Shown here piece by piece: positions 54,688 through 64,000 of a stretch of DNA of 64,000 bases. The notes under the pieces are model-generated. The model did not search any database and was not told where the DNA came from. It worked only from the letters and a program-made list of their open reading frames with translations. The stretch comes from Phaeacidiphilus oryzae TH49 (GTDB lineage: Bacteria; Actinomycetota; Actinomycetes; Streptomycetales; Streptomycetaceae). A program made the position numbers and the translations under genes. Numbering within the stretch: the stretch's first letter is position 1; each line of letters opens with the position of its first letter. The stretch is taken from contig NZ_JQMQ01000005.1 in the NCBI RefSeq assembly GCF_000744815.1, positions 5,041,801-5,105,800 on the forward strand, in the 5' to 3' direction.

Positions 54688-55878
54688 ATGACTTCCACAC
54701 CACGCTCCCGCAGCACCGCAGCAGCCAACGGCTCTCGGGGGGATTCCGAGACATCCGAGACCTCCGGGTCCGCGGTGGCCCGCATCGTGATCCCGGAGAA
54801 ACACCCGATGGTGACCGTCCTCGGTTCGGGTGACTCACTGCTGAGGGTGATCGAGAAGGCGTTCCCCGAACTCGACATCCACGTCCGAGGCAACGAGGTC
54901 ACGGCGACCGGCGACAAGGCCGGGACCGCTCTGGTGCAGCGGCTCTTCGACGAGATGATGCTGGTGCTGCGCACCGGGCAGCCGCTCACCGAGGACTCCG
55001 TCGAGCGCTCCATCGCGATGCTGCGCGCCGCCGCCGTCGACCCGGAGCACCCGGACGCGGCCGAGTCCCCGGCCGAGGTGCTCACCGCGAACATCCTCTC
55101 CAACCGCGGCCGCTCGATCCGTCCCAAGACGCTCAACCAGAAGCACTACGTGGACGCGATCGACAAGCACACGATCGTCTTCGGCATCGGCCCGGCCGGT
55201 ACCGGGAAGACGTACCTGGCGATGGCCAAGGCGGTGCAGGCCCTGCAGTCCAAGCAGGTCAACCGGATCATCCTGACCCGGCCCGCGGTCGAGGCGGGGG
55301 AGCGGCTGGGCTTCCTGCCGGGCACCCTCTACGAGAAGATCGACCCGTATCTGCGCCCGCTCTACGACGCGCTGCACGACATGATCGACCCGGACTCGAT
55401 CCCCCGGCTGATGTCCGCCGGCACCATCGAGGTCGCGCCGCTGGCGTACATGCGCGGACGGACCCTCAACGACGCGTTCATCATCCTCGACGAGGCGCAG
55501 AACACCAGCCCCGAGCAGATGAAGATGTTCCTCACCCGGCTCGGCTTCAACTCCAAGATCGTGGTCACCGGCGACGTCACCCAGGTCGACCTGCCGGGCG
55601 GCACCAGGAGCGGGCTCCGGGTGGTGCAGGACATCCTGCGCGGCCTGGACGACGTCCACTTCTCCCAGCTGAGCAGCCGCGACGTGGTCCGGCACAAGCT
55701 GGTCGGCCGGATCGTCGACGCGTACGCCCGCTGGGACGCCGAGAGCTCCGAGGGCGCCGAGAGCGCCGAGAGCTCCCGGGGGGCAGGCGCGGACGGCGAC
55801 CGTCCGCGCTCCGGCCACTCCAAGGGCGGGGCCCGGCGCGGACGCGCCCCCCGCCAGCCGCACCGCAGCGAGAGCTGA
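54688..55878 (+). CDS. PhoH family ATPase
   Basis: 396 residues. N-terminal KH-like region ([39 protein letters not shown]), then a RecA/SF1-like ATPase core: Walker [10 protein letters not shown], Walker [16 protein letters not shown] and [12 protein letters not shown], with [14 protein letters not shown] marking PhoH. The C-terminus is a low-complexity Ser/Glu/Ala and basic tail longer than in most relatives. Associated with RNA metabolism; its conserved neighbour is ybeY, 34 bases downstream. The ATG at 54688 has no ribosome site; an ATG at 54662 in another frame begins MTQAAAPT, so the annotated N-terminus is less certain than the core. Confidence 0.93.
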   Translation: MTSTPRSRSTAAANGSRGDSETSETSGSAVARIVIPEKHPMVTVLGSGDSLLRVIEKAFPELDIHVRGNEVTATGDKAGTALVQRLFDEMMLVLRTGQPLTEDSVERSIAMLRAAAVDPEHPDAAESPAEVLTANILSNRGRSIRPKTLNQKHYVDAIDKHTIVFGIGPAGTGKTYLAMAKAVQALQSKQVNRIILTRPAVEAGERLGFLPGTLYEKIDPYLRPLYDALHDMIDPDSIPRLMSAGTIEVAPLAYMRGRTLNDAFIILDEAQNTSPEQMKMFLTRLGFNSKIVVTGDVTQVDLPGGTRSGLRVVQDILRGLDDVHFSQLSSRDVVRHKLVGRIVDAYARWDAESSEGAESAESSRGAGADGDRPRSGHSKGGARRGRAPRQPHRSES

Positions 55879-55912
55879 CCGAGCACAGCACCACCAGAGG
55901 GCGACAGAACCC

Positions 55913-56410
55913 ATGTCTATCGACATCAACAACGAGTCCGGCACCGAGGTGGACGAGGAGGCGATCCTCGACATCGCCCGCTTCGCCCTGGACCGGCTGC
56001 ACATCCACCCGCTCTCCGAGCTCTCCGTCATCGTCGTCGACGCCGCCGCCATGGAGCAGCTCCACATCCAGTGGATGGACGAGCCCGGCCCGACGGACGT
56101 GATGTCCTTCCCGATGGACGAGCTCCGCCCCGGCACCCCCGGCAAGGAGGAGGAAGAGCTGCCGCAGGGCCTCCTCGGCGACATCGTCCTCTGCCCCGAG
56201 GTGGCCGAGAAGCAGGGCGCGGCCAACGGCCACTCGATGGACGCCGAGCTGCAGCTGCTCACCGTCCACGGGGTGCTGCACGTCCTCGGCTACGACCACG
56301 GCGAGCCGGAGGAGAAGGCGGAGATGTTCGGCCTGCAGAAGGCGATCCTGGACGAGTGGCGCGCCGCGCGGGGCCTCACCGGCCCGTCCCCGGCCCCGAC
56401 CACTCACTGA
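55913..56410 (+). CDS. ybeY: rRNA maturation RNase YbeY
   Basis: 165 residues. Zinc-dependent endoribonuclease for 16S rRNA 3' processing and ribosome quality control. Metal motif [17 protein letters not shown] near the C-terminus, Arg-free [35 protein letters not shown] block as in the family. GAGGGCG upstream of the ATG. In the phoH-ybeY-corC-like-era order typical of bacteria. Confidence 0.96.
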   Translation: MSIDINNESGTEVDEEAILDIARFALDRLHIHPLSELSVIVVDAAAMEQLHIQWMDEPGPTDVMSFPMDELRPGTPGKEEEELPQGLLGDIVLCPEVAEKQGAANGHSMDAELQLLTVHGVLHVLGYDHGEPEEKAEMFGLQKAILDEWRAARGLTGPSPAPTTH

Positions 56411-56429
56411 GGCGGGGTGCGTCGCTCCG

Positions 56430-57782
56430 ATGAGCGGTGAGAGTACGAGCCTTCTGGTCGGCGCCGTGCTGCTGGTGCTGGTGGCCTGGCTGGCCGCCTG
56501 CGCGGAGGCCGGCATCTCCCGGGTCTCCCGCTTCCGCGCCGAGGAGGCCGTGCGGCACGGCCGGCGCGGTGCGAAGCGGCTGCTGGCCCTGGCCTCCGAC
56601 CAGGTCCGGTACCTCAACCTGGCCACCCTGATCCGGGTGGCCTGCGAGATGGCGGCCGCGGTCCTGGTGACCGTGGTCTGCCTCCACTCCTTCGACACCA
56701 CCTGGGCCGGCGTGCTGGTGGCGATCGGCGTCATGGTGCTGGTGTCCTATGTCGCGGTGGGGGTGTCGCCGCGGACGATCGGGCGGCAGCACCCGATGAA
56801 CGCGGCGACCGCCGCCTCCGTCCTCCTCATCCCGCTGGCCCGGATCCTCGGCCCGCTCCCCAAGCTGCTGATCATGCTGGGCAACGCGCTGACGCCGGGG
56901 AAGGGCTTCCGGGAGGGGCCGTTCGCCTCCGAGGCGGAGCTGCGGGCGCTGGTCGACCTCGCCGAGAAGGACTCGCTGATCGAGGACGAGGAGCGCCGGA
57001 TGGTGCACTCGGTCTTCGAGCTCGGCGACACCATCGTCCGCGAGGTGATGGTGCCGCGCACCGACCTGGTGATGATCGAGCGCTACAAGTCCGTGCGGCA
57101 GGCGCTGACGCTGGCGCTGCGCTCCGGCTTCTCCCGGATCCCGGTGGTCGGCGAGAACGAGGACGACGTGGTCGGCATCGTCTACCTCAAGGACCTGGTC
57201 CGGCGCACCCACGTCAACCGCGCCGCGGAGTCCGACCCGGTCTCCGAGGTGATGCGCCAGGCCACCTACGTCCCCGACTCCAAGCCGGCCGCGGACCTCC
57301 TCCGCGAGATGCAGCGGGACCGCATCCACGTGGCCGTGGTGATCGACGAGTACGGCGGCACGGCGGGGCTGGTCACCATCGAGGACATCCTGGAGGAGAT
57401 CGTCGGCGAGATCACCGACGAGTACGACCGGGAGGCGCCGCCGGTGGAGCCGCTGGGCGGCGGCCGCTTCCGGATCACGGCGCGGCTCGGCATCGAGGAG
57501 CTGGGCGAGCTGTTCGGCGCGGAGCTGGAGGACGAGGACGTCGAGACGGTCGGCGGCCTGCTGGCGAAGGCGCTGGGCCGGGTGCCCATCCCGGGCGCCA
57601 GCGCGGAGGTCCCGCTGCCGGACCCGGAGGCCCCGGACGAGGACGCGCCGCCGCGCCGGGCCATCCGGCTGACCGCGGAGAGCGCGGCCGGCCGGCGCAA
57701 CCGGATCGGCACCGTCCTCGCCGAGCCGCTCCCCGCGCGGGGCGACGCCGCGCCGGAACCGGCGGAGACCCTCGCGGACTGA
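56430..57782 (+). CDS. CorC/HlyC-type membrane protein with DUF21 and CBS domains
   Basis: 450 residues. Four membrane helices of the CNNM/DUF21 domain (1-160), a CBS pair (about 200-320; [44 protein letters not shown]) and a CorC_HlyC FAD-like C-terminal domain ([21 protein letters not shown]). The family is linked to magnesium or cobalt efflux and metal homeostasis. Starts 19 bases after ybeY, so same operon. The last 60 residues are Pro/Glu/Ala-rich. Confidence 0.93.
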   Translation: MSGESTSLLVGAVLLVLVAWLAACAEAGISRVSRFRAEEAVRHGRRGAKRLLALASDQVRYLNLATLIRVACEMAAAVLVTVVCLHSFDTTWAGVLVAIGVMVLVSYVAVGVSPRTIGRQHPMNAATAASVLLIPLARILGPLPKLLIMLGNALTPGKGFREGPFASEAELRALVDLAEKDSLIEDEERRMVHSVFELGDTIVREVMVPRTDLVMIERYKSVRQALTLALRSGFSRIPVVGENEDDVVGIVYLKDLVRRTHVNRAAESDPVSEVMRQATYVPDSKPAADLLREMQRDRIHVAVVIDEYGGTAGLVTIEDILEEIVGEITDEYDREAPPVEPLGGGRFRITARLGIEELGELFGAELEDEDVETVGGLLAKALGRVPIPGASAEVPLPDPEAPDEDAPPRRAIRLTAESAAGRRNRIGTVLAEPLPARGDAAPEPAETLAD

Positions 57783-57824
57783 GGCCCGCGGGCGGCGCGG
57801 CTCCCCGCGCCTCCGGCGAGCCCC

Positions 57825-57911
57825 GCGGGCCCGGGCGCCCGGCGGGCCCGGGCGCCCGGCGGGCTCAGCCGGTCGGCGGGCTCAGCCGGCGGGCTCAGGC
57901 GCCCCGCGGGC
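57825..57911. repeat. GC-rich 17-base tandem repeats between convergent genes
   Basis: Two identical 17-base units (57825-57841, 57842-57858; GCGGGCCCGGGCGCCCG) are followed by degenerate GCGGGCTCAGCCG units up to the stop of the minus-strand gene. Each unit contains self-complementary parts, so the array may serve as the terminator for both convergent genes. Confidence 0.65.
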
Positions 57912-58757
57912 TCAGGCCGGGGTGGGGGCCTTGGCGAGTTGGCGGGACTGGGCGACCAGGCGGCCGGCGGAGTCCCAGACCTCCGCGTCCTCCTCCAGCA
58001 GGCCGCCGGCGAAGTTCTTGGTGGCGTGGCGGATCCGCAGCCACCCCGGCGCCGGCACCGCCCGGACGTGGACGGTCAGCTCCAGCGTCGGGCACCACCC
58101 CGGCAGGCCCATGTCCATCGTCACCGGCGGCAGGGCGTCCACCGCGAACAGCAGGGACAGCGGGTCCGGCTCCCGGCCGTCGGCCAGCCGCAGCCAGCCC
58201 TGGATGACCCCGCGCCCGGACGGCTTCCCCCGCAGCCACCCCATGCAGGCCGGGTCGTACCGGATCTCCGTCCGCTCCATCAGCTCCATGTGCGGCAGCC
58301 GCGGGCCGTCCGTGCTGGAGAGGCAGTCCGCCACGGCCGGCAGCTCCGGCGGAACCGCCGTGGTGAGCACCTCGCCGTCCAGGCCCGCGTGGTCGCCGTA
58401 GGTGCCCAGCACCCGTATCCGCTCGCGCTCGCGGCCGGTCCGCTCGTCGGTCTGGACCAGCGAGGCCGTCCCCGTGGAGAGCGACCGCCCGCGCTTCAGC
58501 ACCTCGGTGCGGACGTTCGCCGCGCCGGCCCGCGAGGCCGAGAGGTAGTGGGCGGTGACGGTGAACGGCGAGCCGCCGAGTTCCGCGCCGAGCGCGCGGG
58601 CGGCGACGGCGAGGACCAGGCCGCCGTTGATGCCGCCGCCGATCCGCCAGTCCACCGGCAGGTCGGCGCGGTAGGCGCCGTCCGACTCGTGGGCGACCTC
58701 GGTGGCGCGGTCGAACTCGGAGTCGAGCGAGCTTGCCGGTTCGGCGACGCTGGTCAT
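57912..58757 (-). CDS. Acyl-CoA thioesterase-like protein (double hotdog fold)
   Basis: 281 residues with the TesB-like two-domain hotdog layout: [20 protein letters not shown] in the first half (the Gly-rich central helix), [38 protein letters not shown] next, and [35 protein letters not shown] closing the second, as in mycobacterial and streptomycete acyl-CoA thioesterase family proteins. The substrate is unknown. ATG at 58757. Stands alone, divergent from the PPOX gene. Confidence 0.88.
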   Translation of the reverse strand: MTSVAEPASSLDSEFDRATEVAHESDGAYRADLPVDWRIGGGINGGLVLAVAARALGAELGGSPFTVTAHYLSASRAGAANVRTEVLKRGRSLSTGTASLVQTDERTGRERERIRVLGTYGDHAGLDGEVLTTAVPPELPAVADCLSSTDGPRLPHMELMERTEIRYDPACMGWLRGKPSGRGVIQGWLRLADGREPDPLSLLFAVDALPPVTMDMGLPGWCPTLELTVHVRAVPAPGWLRIRHATKNFAGGLLEEDAEVWDSAGRLVAQSRQLAKAPTPA

Positions 58758-58875
58758 CTGCTGTTCCCTCCCGGGGCGGAGTTACTGATGGGTAGGGTAC
58801 CCGAAGGCCGCCCGGCCGATCAGGCTCGCGCGTGTCGGCGGGCGGCCCGGCCCGGTGTCGCCGACGATGGACCGC

Positions 58876-59316
58876 ATGGCCACCATGGATGGGAACGAAT
58901 GGCGGGCGTTCCTCGCGGAGGGAACGCGCACCGGCAGGCTGGCGACCACGCGGAGCGACGGGCGGCCGCATGTCGCCCCGATCTGGTTCCTGCTGGACGG
59001 GCCGCCGGGGCGGGAGGACGAGATCGTCTTCAACACCGGCGCTGAGACGGTGAAGGGGCGCAATCTCGCGCGTGATCCGCGGGTGATGATCTGCGTGGAC
59101 GACGACCGGCCGCCCTTCTCCTTCGCGCTGGTGGAGGGCGTGGCCCGGCTCTCCGACGACCTGCCGGAGGTCCGCGCGTGGGCGACCAGGATCGCCGCCC
59201 GCTACATGGGCGCCGACCGCGCCGAGGAGTACGGCGCCCGCAACGGCGTCCCCGGCGAGCTGCTCGTCCGGGTGGCGATCCAGAAGGTCAACGCCCAGCG
59301 GGACATCGCGGGCTGA
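58876..59316 (+). CDS. PPOX class F420-dependent oxidoreductase (FMN-binding split barrel)
   Basis: 146 residues from the ATG at 58876 (MATMDGNEWRAFLAEGTRTGRLATTRSDGRPHVAPIWFLLDG); in-frame GTG/ATG codons up to 58855 are alternatives. Split beta-barrel with RLATTRSDGRPHVAPIWF, TVKGRNLARDPRVMICVDDDRPPF and the C-terminal VRVAIQKVNA strand. Actinobacterial members bind coenzyme F420 or FMN and reduce small molecules or tetrapyrroles; the substrate is unknown. A TAGGGT -10 candidate sits at about 58797-58802. Confidence 0.85.
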   Translation: MATMDGNEWRAFLAEGTRTGRLATTRSDGRPHVAPIWFLLDGPPGREDEIVFNTGAETVKGRNLARDPRVMICVDDDRPPFSFALVEGVARLSDDLPEVRAWATRIAARYMGADRAEEYGARNGVPGELLVRVAIQKVNAQRDIAG

Positions 59317-59320
59317 CCCT

Positions 59321-59326
59321 TAGGAT
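59321..59326 (+). promoter_or_regulatory. -10 box of leaderless cytidine-deaminase-like gene
   Basis: TAGGAT, then seven bases, then the ATG at 59334; only four bases after the preceding stop codon. Confidence 0.55.
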
Positions 59327-59333
59327 CGTCCGT

Positions 59334-59693
59334 ATGAGCGAGCAGCAGCAGTCCCAGCAGTTGGACTCCGAGGACCGCAAGATCATCACCCTGGCGCGCT
59401 CCGCCCGCGCCCGCAACGGGGTGCCCGAGGGCGCCGCCGTCCGGGACGAGACCGGCAGGACGTACGTCGCCGGCACGGTCGCCCTCGCCTCGCTGGAGCT
59501 GACCGCCCTGCAGGCCGCCGTCGCGATGGCGGTGGCCAGCGGCGCAAAGTCGCTGGAGGCGGCCGCCGTGGTCGGCGAGGCCTCGATCCCCGCCGAGGTG
59601 GACACCGCCGCGGTGCGGGACCTGGGCGGCCCCGGCACGCCGCTGATGCTGGCCGGCCCGGAGGGCGAGCTCCTTGCGGTGCACCACGCCTGA
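59334..59693 (+). CDS. Cytidine-deaminase-fold protein lacking the zinc ligands
   Basis: 119 residues. The length, the LARSARARNGVPEGAAVRDETGRTYVAGTVALASLELTALQAAVAMAV order and the GPGTPLMLAGPEGELL end align with tetrameric cytidine deaminases. The zinc motif C-A-E reads S-L-E, so the proton-shuttling Glu position is kept but the Cys is gone. The second motif PCxxC reads PAEVD, losing both Cys. It is therefore unlikely to be a zinc-dependent deaminase. Its conserved place just before era in Streptomyces suggests selection for another role. Leaderless start. Confidence 0.82.
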   Translation: MSEQQQSQQLDSEDRKIITLARSARARNGVPEGAAVRDETGRTYVAGTVALASLELTALQAAVAMAVASGAKSLEAAAVVGEASIPAEVDTAAVRDLGGPGTPLMLAGPEGELLAVHHA

Positions 59694-59762
59694 CGGATCA
59701 TGAGGTCCTGTGCGCGGATCTCGAACGCAGGTATGGTTCGGGCGACGAGGGGGGCTGGTTCC

Positions 59763-59921
59763 ATGGGTGCTGTGCGGTTCATCGCCGGTGTGCTTTTCGT
59801 TCTGATGGGGATGGGGCACTGGCAGCAGGACAGGAACCCGGGCTGGCTGGCCGCGTCGATCGTCGCGGCCCTCTTCACCCTCGTCTTCGGGCTGCCGGAT
59901 CTCTTCAGACGCGGCAAGTAG
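59763..59921 (+). CDS. Small two-helix membrane protein (52 residues)
   Basis: MGAVRFIAGVLFVLMGMGHW, then a polar turn QQDRNPGW, then LAASIVAALFTLVFGLPDLF and the basic end RRGK: two membrane helices with the charged tail inside. ATG at 59763 with a GAGGGGGG ribosome site eight bases upstream; the frame is open from 59700, but the ribosome site favours this start. Small, conserved-looking, between the deaminase-like gene and era. Function unknown. Confidence 0.7.
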   Translation: MGAVRFIAGVLFVLMGMGHWQQDRNPGWLAASIVAALFTLVFGLPDLFRRGK

Positions 59922-59969
59922 CGCACGGCCCCGCCGGGCCGGTGGCGCCGAGCAGCGGTGGCGATGGGG

Positions 59970-59975
59970 GACAAT
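59970..59975 (+). promoter_or_regulatory. -10 box of leaderless era promoter
   Basis: GACAAT, then seven bases, then the ATG at 59983. Confidence 0.4.
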
Positions 59976-59982
59976 GTGCTCC

Positions 59983-60921
59983 ATGAGTGATCGCACCACC
60001 CCTGCCCCGGCGCACCGGGCCGGCTTCGCCTGCTTCGTCGGCCGCCCCAACGCCGGTAAGTCCACGCTGACCAACGCCCTGGTCGGCACCAAGGTCGCGA
60101 TCACCTCGAATCGCCCGCAGACCACCCGGCACACCGTCCGCGGGGTGGTCCACCGGCCGGACGCCCAGCTGGTGCTGGTGGACACCCCCGGGCTGCACAA
60201 GCCGCGCACCCTCCTCGGCGAGCGGCTGAACGACGTCGTCCGCACGACCTGGGCGGAGGTCGACGTGATCGGCTTCTGCCTGCCCGCCGACCAGAAGATC
60301 GGCCCCGGCGACCGGTTCATCGCCAAGGAGCTCGCCGAGCTCAAGCGCACCCCCAAGGTCGCCGTGATCACCAAGACCGACCTGGTCCCGAAGGACCGGC
60401 TGGCCGAGACCCTGATCGCGGTGGACCAGCTGGGCCGGGAGCTGGGCATCGAGTGGGCGGAGATCGTCCCGGTCTCCGCGGTCCGGGACGACCAGGTGGG
60501 GCTGCTGGCCGACCTGCTGGTGCCGCTGCTGCCGGAGAGCCCGCCGCTCTACCCCGAGGGCGACCTCACCGACGAGCCCGAGCAGGTGATGGTCGCCGAG
60601 CTGGTACGGGAGGCCGCGCTGGAGGGGGTGCGGGACGAGCTTCCGCACTCCATCGCCGTCGTGGTGGAGGAGATGCTGCCGCGCGAGGGCCGGCCGGCGG
60701 ACAAGCCGCTGCTGGACGTCCACGCCACCGTGTACATCGAGCGGCCGAGCCAGAAGGGCATCATCATCGGCCCGAAGGGGGCCCGGCTGAAGGAGGTCGG
60801 GACCAAGTCGCGGCAGCAGATCGAGGCGCTCCTCGGCACCCCGGTCTTCCTCGACCTCCATGTCAAGATCGCTAAGGACTGGCAGCGGGACCCCAAGCAG
60901 CTGCGGAAGCTGGGCTTCTGA
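59983..60921 (+). CDS. era: GTPase Era
   Basis: 312 residues. Essential GTPase binding the 3' end of 16S rRNA in 30S maturation. G1 GRPNAGKST, G2 TSNRPQTTR, G3 DTPGLHKP, G4 TKTD, and the KH domain with GIIIGPKGARLKEVG. Start chosen at the ATG at 59983 because of a GACAAT box seven bases upstream; an in-frame ATG at 59974 exists. Downstream of ybeY and the deaminase-like gene, the usual quality-control neighbourhood. Confidence 0.96.
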   Translation: MSDRTTPAPAHRAGFACFVGRPNAGKSTLTNALVGTKVAITSNRPQTTRHTVRGVVHRPDAQLVLVDTPGLHKPRTLLGERLNDVVRTTWAEVDVIGFCLPADQKIGPGDRFIAKELAELKRTPKVAVITKTDLVPKDRLAETLIAVDQLGRELGIEWAEIVPVSAVRDDQVGLLADLLVPLLPESPPLYPEGDLTDEPEQVMVAELVREAALEGVRDELPHSIAVVVEEMLPREGRPADKPLLDVHATVYIERPSQKGIIIGPKGARLKEVGTKSRQQIEALLGTPVFLDLHVKIAKDWQRDPKQLRKLGF

Positions 60922-60946
60922 CGGCTCGTCAGCCGTCTGCCGCGCT

Positions 60947-62038
60947 TCAGCAGGTGACGCCGACCTGGCCCCAGGCCTTCACCACCGCCTCGGTCTCCTC
61001 GCCGCCCGGCCCGTAGCGGTCGCGCGCGGCGGCGGCGGTGGCCGCGGCGAACTCGGCGAAGCCGGCGCCGGCGGCCAGCCGTCCGCCGGTCAGCGCCTCG
61101 TACCAGATGCGTCCGGCCCGCTCCGCCGCGTCGCCGCCCAGGGCGTCCGCGAGGAGGAAGAAGGCGTGGTTGGGGATGCCCGAGTTGACGTGCACCCCGC
61201 CGTCGTCGTCCGTGGTGCGGACGAAGCCCTCCATGGTGGCCGGCTGCGGGTCCCTGCCCAGCAGCGGATCGTCGTAGGCCGTGCCGGGCTCGCGCAGGGA
61301 GCGCAGGCCGGCGCCGTGCAGCCCGTCGGCGAAGAGGCCGGAGCCGATCAGCCAGTCCGCCTGCTCCGCCGTCTGGCCCAGCTGGTGCTGCTTGGCCAGC
61401 GAGGCGAAGACGTCCGCCAGCGACTCGGCGAGCGCCCCGGACTGGCCGTGGTACTCCAGACCGGCCCCGAACTGCACCAGCCCGTGGGCGAGTTCGTGGG
61501 CGATCAGCTCCGGGCAGGCGGTGAGGTCACGGAAGACCACCCCGTCGCCGTCCCCGATCACCAGCCGCTCGCCGTTCCAGAACGCGTTGGCGTAGTGGGG
61601 CCCGTAGTGGACGGTGGCGTCCAGTGGCAGGCCCTGGCCGTCGAGGGAGGAGCGGCGGAAGGCCGTGCGGAGGAAGTCGAAGGTCCGGCCCATCGCGTCG
61701 TAGACCCGGTTGACCTGCGGGTCGGAGGTGGGGCGCGCGCCCTCGGCGCGGACCGCCCGGCCGGGCAGCCGCTCGCCGCACTCGGCGTCGGCGACCGAGC
61801 GCAGCGGCCGGTCCAGGGCCGTGTCGGCCGGGCCGACGGCGGTGCGCGGAGCCGAGGACCGGCGGCGTCGATGCAGGTGGTCGAGGGTGAGCGACTGGCG
61901 GGCGGCCTCCCGGACGGTCTCGTCCTGGGCGAGTGCCAGCCGCTCCAGAAGATGCGGCGGAACGATCCGGCAGCATGCCCGCCGGTGCGCGGAGTCCAGC
62001 TCGGTCATGTGACTCAAAGTCGCAGAACCATGACGCAT
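60947..62038 (-). CDS. Protealysin-like M4 family metalloprotease
   Basis: 363 residues. Thermolysin-fold zinc protease: HELAH in ELIAHELAHGLVQF, third ligand Glu in ESLADVFASL, and the HVNSGIPNHAFFLLADALGG segment with the catalytic His loop. No signal peptide. The short propeptide holds CRIVPPHLLERLA, the PPL motif of protealysin-like enzymes, where the Cys switches off the zinc. Such enzymes are often cytosolic and paired with the inhibitor emfourin; no candidate is adjacent. ATG at 62038 chosen for GAAGGGG six bases upstream; MTELDS at 62008 is the alternative. Convergent with era, divergent from leuA. Confidence 0.92.
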   Translation of the reverse strand: MRHGSATLSHMTELDSAHRRACCRIVPPHLLERLALAQDETVREAARQSLTLDHLHRRRRSSAPRTAVGPADTALDRPLRSVADAECGERLPGRAVRAEGARPTSDPQVNRVYDAMGRTFDFLRTAFRRSSLDGQGLPLDATVHYGPHYANAFWNGERLVIGDGDGVVFRDLTACPELIAHELAHGLVQFGAGLEYHGQSGALAESLADVFASLAKQHQLGQTAEQADWLIGSGLFADGLHGAGLRSLREPGTAYDDPLLGRDPQPATMEGFVRTTDDDGGVHVNSGIPNHAFFLLADALGGDAAERAGRIWYEALTGGRLAAGAGFAEFAAATAAAARDRYGPGGEETEAVVKAWGQVGVTC

Positions 62039-62119
62039 TGTCACCCCTTCGCGGGGCGTTCTTCGTCTCATACTCCGGAAAGAACGGGGAGCCGGGTGCG
62101 GTCGCGGTGAGCCGTGGGT

Positions 62120-62125
62120 TAACGT
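62120..62125 (+). promoter_or_regulatory. -10 box candidate of the leuA leader transcript
   Basis: TAACGT ends ten bases before the leader-peptide ATG at 62136, in the position seen upstream of the leuS leader. No firm -35 was found. Confidence 0.35.
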
Positions 62126-62135
62126 GGTCGGCATC

Positions 62136-62164
62136 ATGCGCTACGGGCTGCTTCTTCTTAGCTG

Positions 62165-62183
<19 letters not shown>
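62136..62183 (+). CDS. leuA leader peptide (15 residues, four consecutive Leu codons)
   Basis: Encodes MRYGLLLLSCRGGGL, with CTG-CTT-CTT-CTT, ending at TAG 62181-62183. Leucine-rich leaders upstream of leuA have been predicted in actinobacteria (LEU elements), and this one fits. Three CTT codons in a row are striking in a genome that strongly avoids T-ending codons, which would sharpen the response to low charged tRNA-Leu. Confidence 0.75.

Positions 62184-64000
<1,817 letters not shown>

Overview
The window looks like a chromosomal segment of a high-GC actinobacterium of the Streptomycetaceae (Streptomyces, Kitasatospora or Streptacidiphilus; I cannot decide which). Third codon positions are almost all G or C, GTG starts are common, and many genes are coupled through GTGA overlaps. 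TANNNT boxes lie seven bases before start codons (leaderless mRNAs). The gene order leuS, degV, comEA-comEC, hemW, fadD, lepA/rpsT, holA, hrcA-dnaJ, tricorn, phoH-ybeY, era, leuA is the familiar Streptomyces housekeeping backbone. No insertion sequence, prophage, integrase, CRISPR array, rRNA or tRNA was seen.

Layout. 1-1983: minus-strand redox pair, a NuoF-like flavoprotein (cut by the window edge) and a ferric-reductase-like haem membrane protein whose frame breaks near 960-1030. 2323-4308: secreted S53 peptidase. 4434-5780: helical-repeat regulator-like protein. 5791-8848: leuS with a leader peptide containing three consecutive Leu codons and an intrinsic terminator. 9056-14417: membrane-anchored coiled-coil protein, DegV, ComEA, ComEC. 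14450-17869: hemW and a SpoIIE-type phosphatase (minus), divergent from a 1432-residue HAMP-repeat hybrid histidine kinase and a stand-alone receiver protein, a set resembling the osaA/osaB/osaC osmoadaptation system of S. coelicolor. 22899-24872: acyl-CoA synthetase. 25120-28853: heterodimeric ABC exporter with one degenerate ATP site. 28897-32335: AraC regulator, divergent TIGR03086 protein, and a membrane Ser/Thr kinase with an extracellular peptidoglycan-binding domain whose frame breaks near 30710. 32554-36100: lepA, rpsT, holA. 36169-36265: compound palindrome. 36288-41606: DUF3097 protein, large NTPase without an HTH, PspAB and HtpX. 41731-44824: CIRCE operator and the hrcA-dnaJ-rsmE cluster. 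45885-53080: tricorn protease followed in the same direction by a Cdc48-like AAA+ ATPase and two paralogous TPR membrane proteins. 53146-57782: HIT protein, RNase Z, PhoH, YbeY, CorC-like CBS protein. 57912-60921: thioesterase-fold protein, PPOX oxidoreductase, zinc-less cytidine deaminase homologue, small membrane protein, Era. 60947-62038: protealysin-like M4 metalloprotease. 62136-64000: leuA leader peptide and leuA, nearly complete.

How it fits together. Much of the segment is RNA and protein quality control: LeuS, EF4, ribosomal protein S20, RsmE, YbeY, PhoH, Era and RNase Z on the RNA side; HrcA/DnaJ, HtpX/PspAB, tricorn with its AAA+ neighbour and the M4 and S53 proteases on the protein side. 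leuS and leuA, about 56 kb apart, both carry leucine-rich leader peptides, so leucine supply is probably sensed at both tRNA charging and biosynthesis. The most interesting possible new system is the tricorn/AAA+/TPR-membrane module (45885-53080), then the haem/NuoF-like redox pair (1-1983). Two genes carry apparent frameshifts inside G/C runs, which may be assembly errors.
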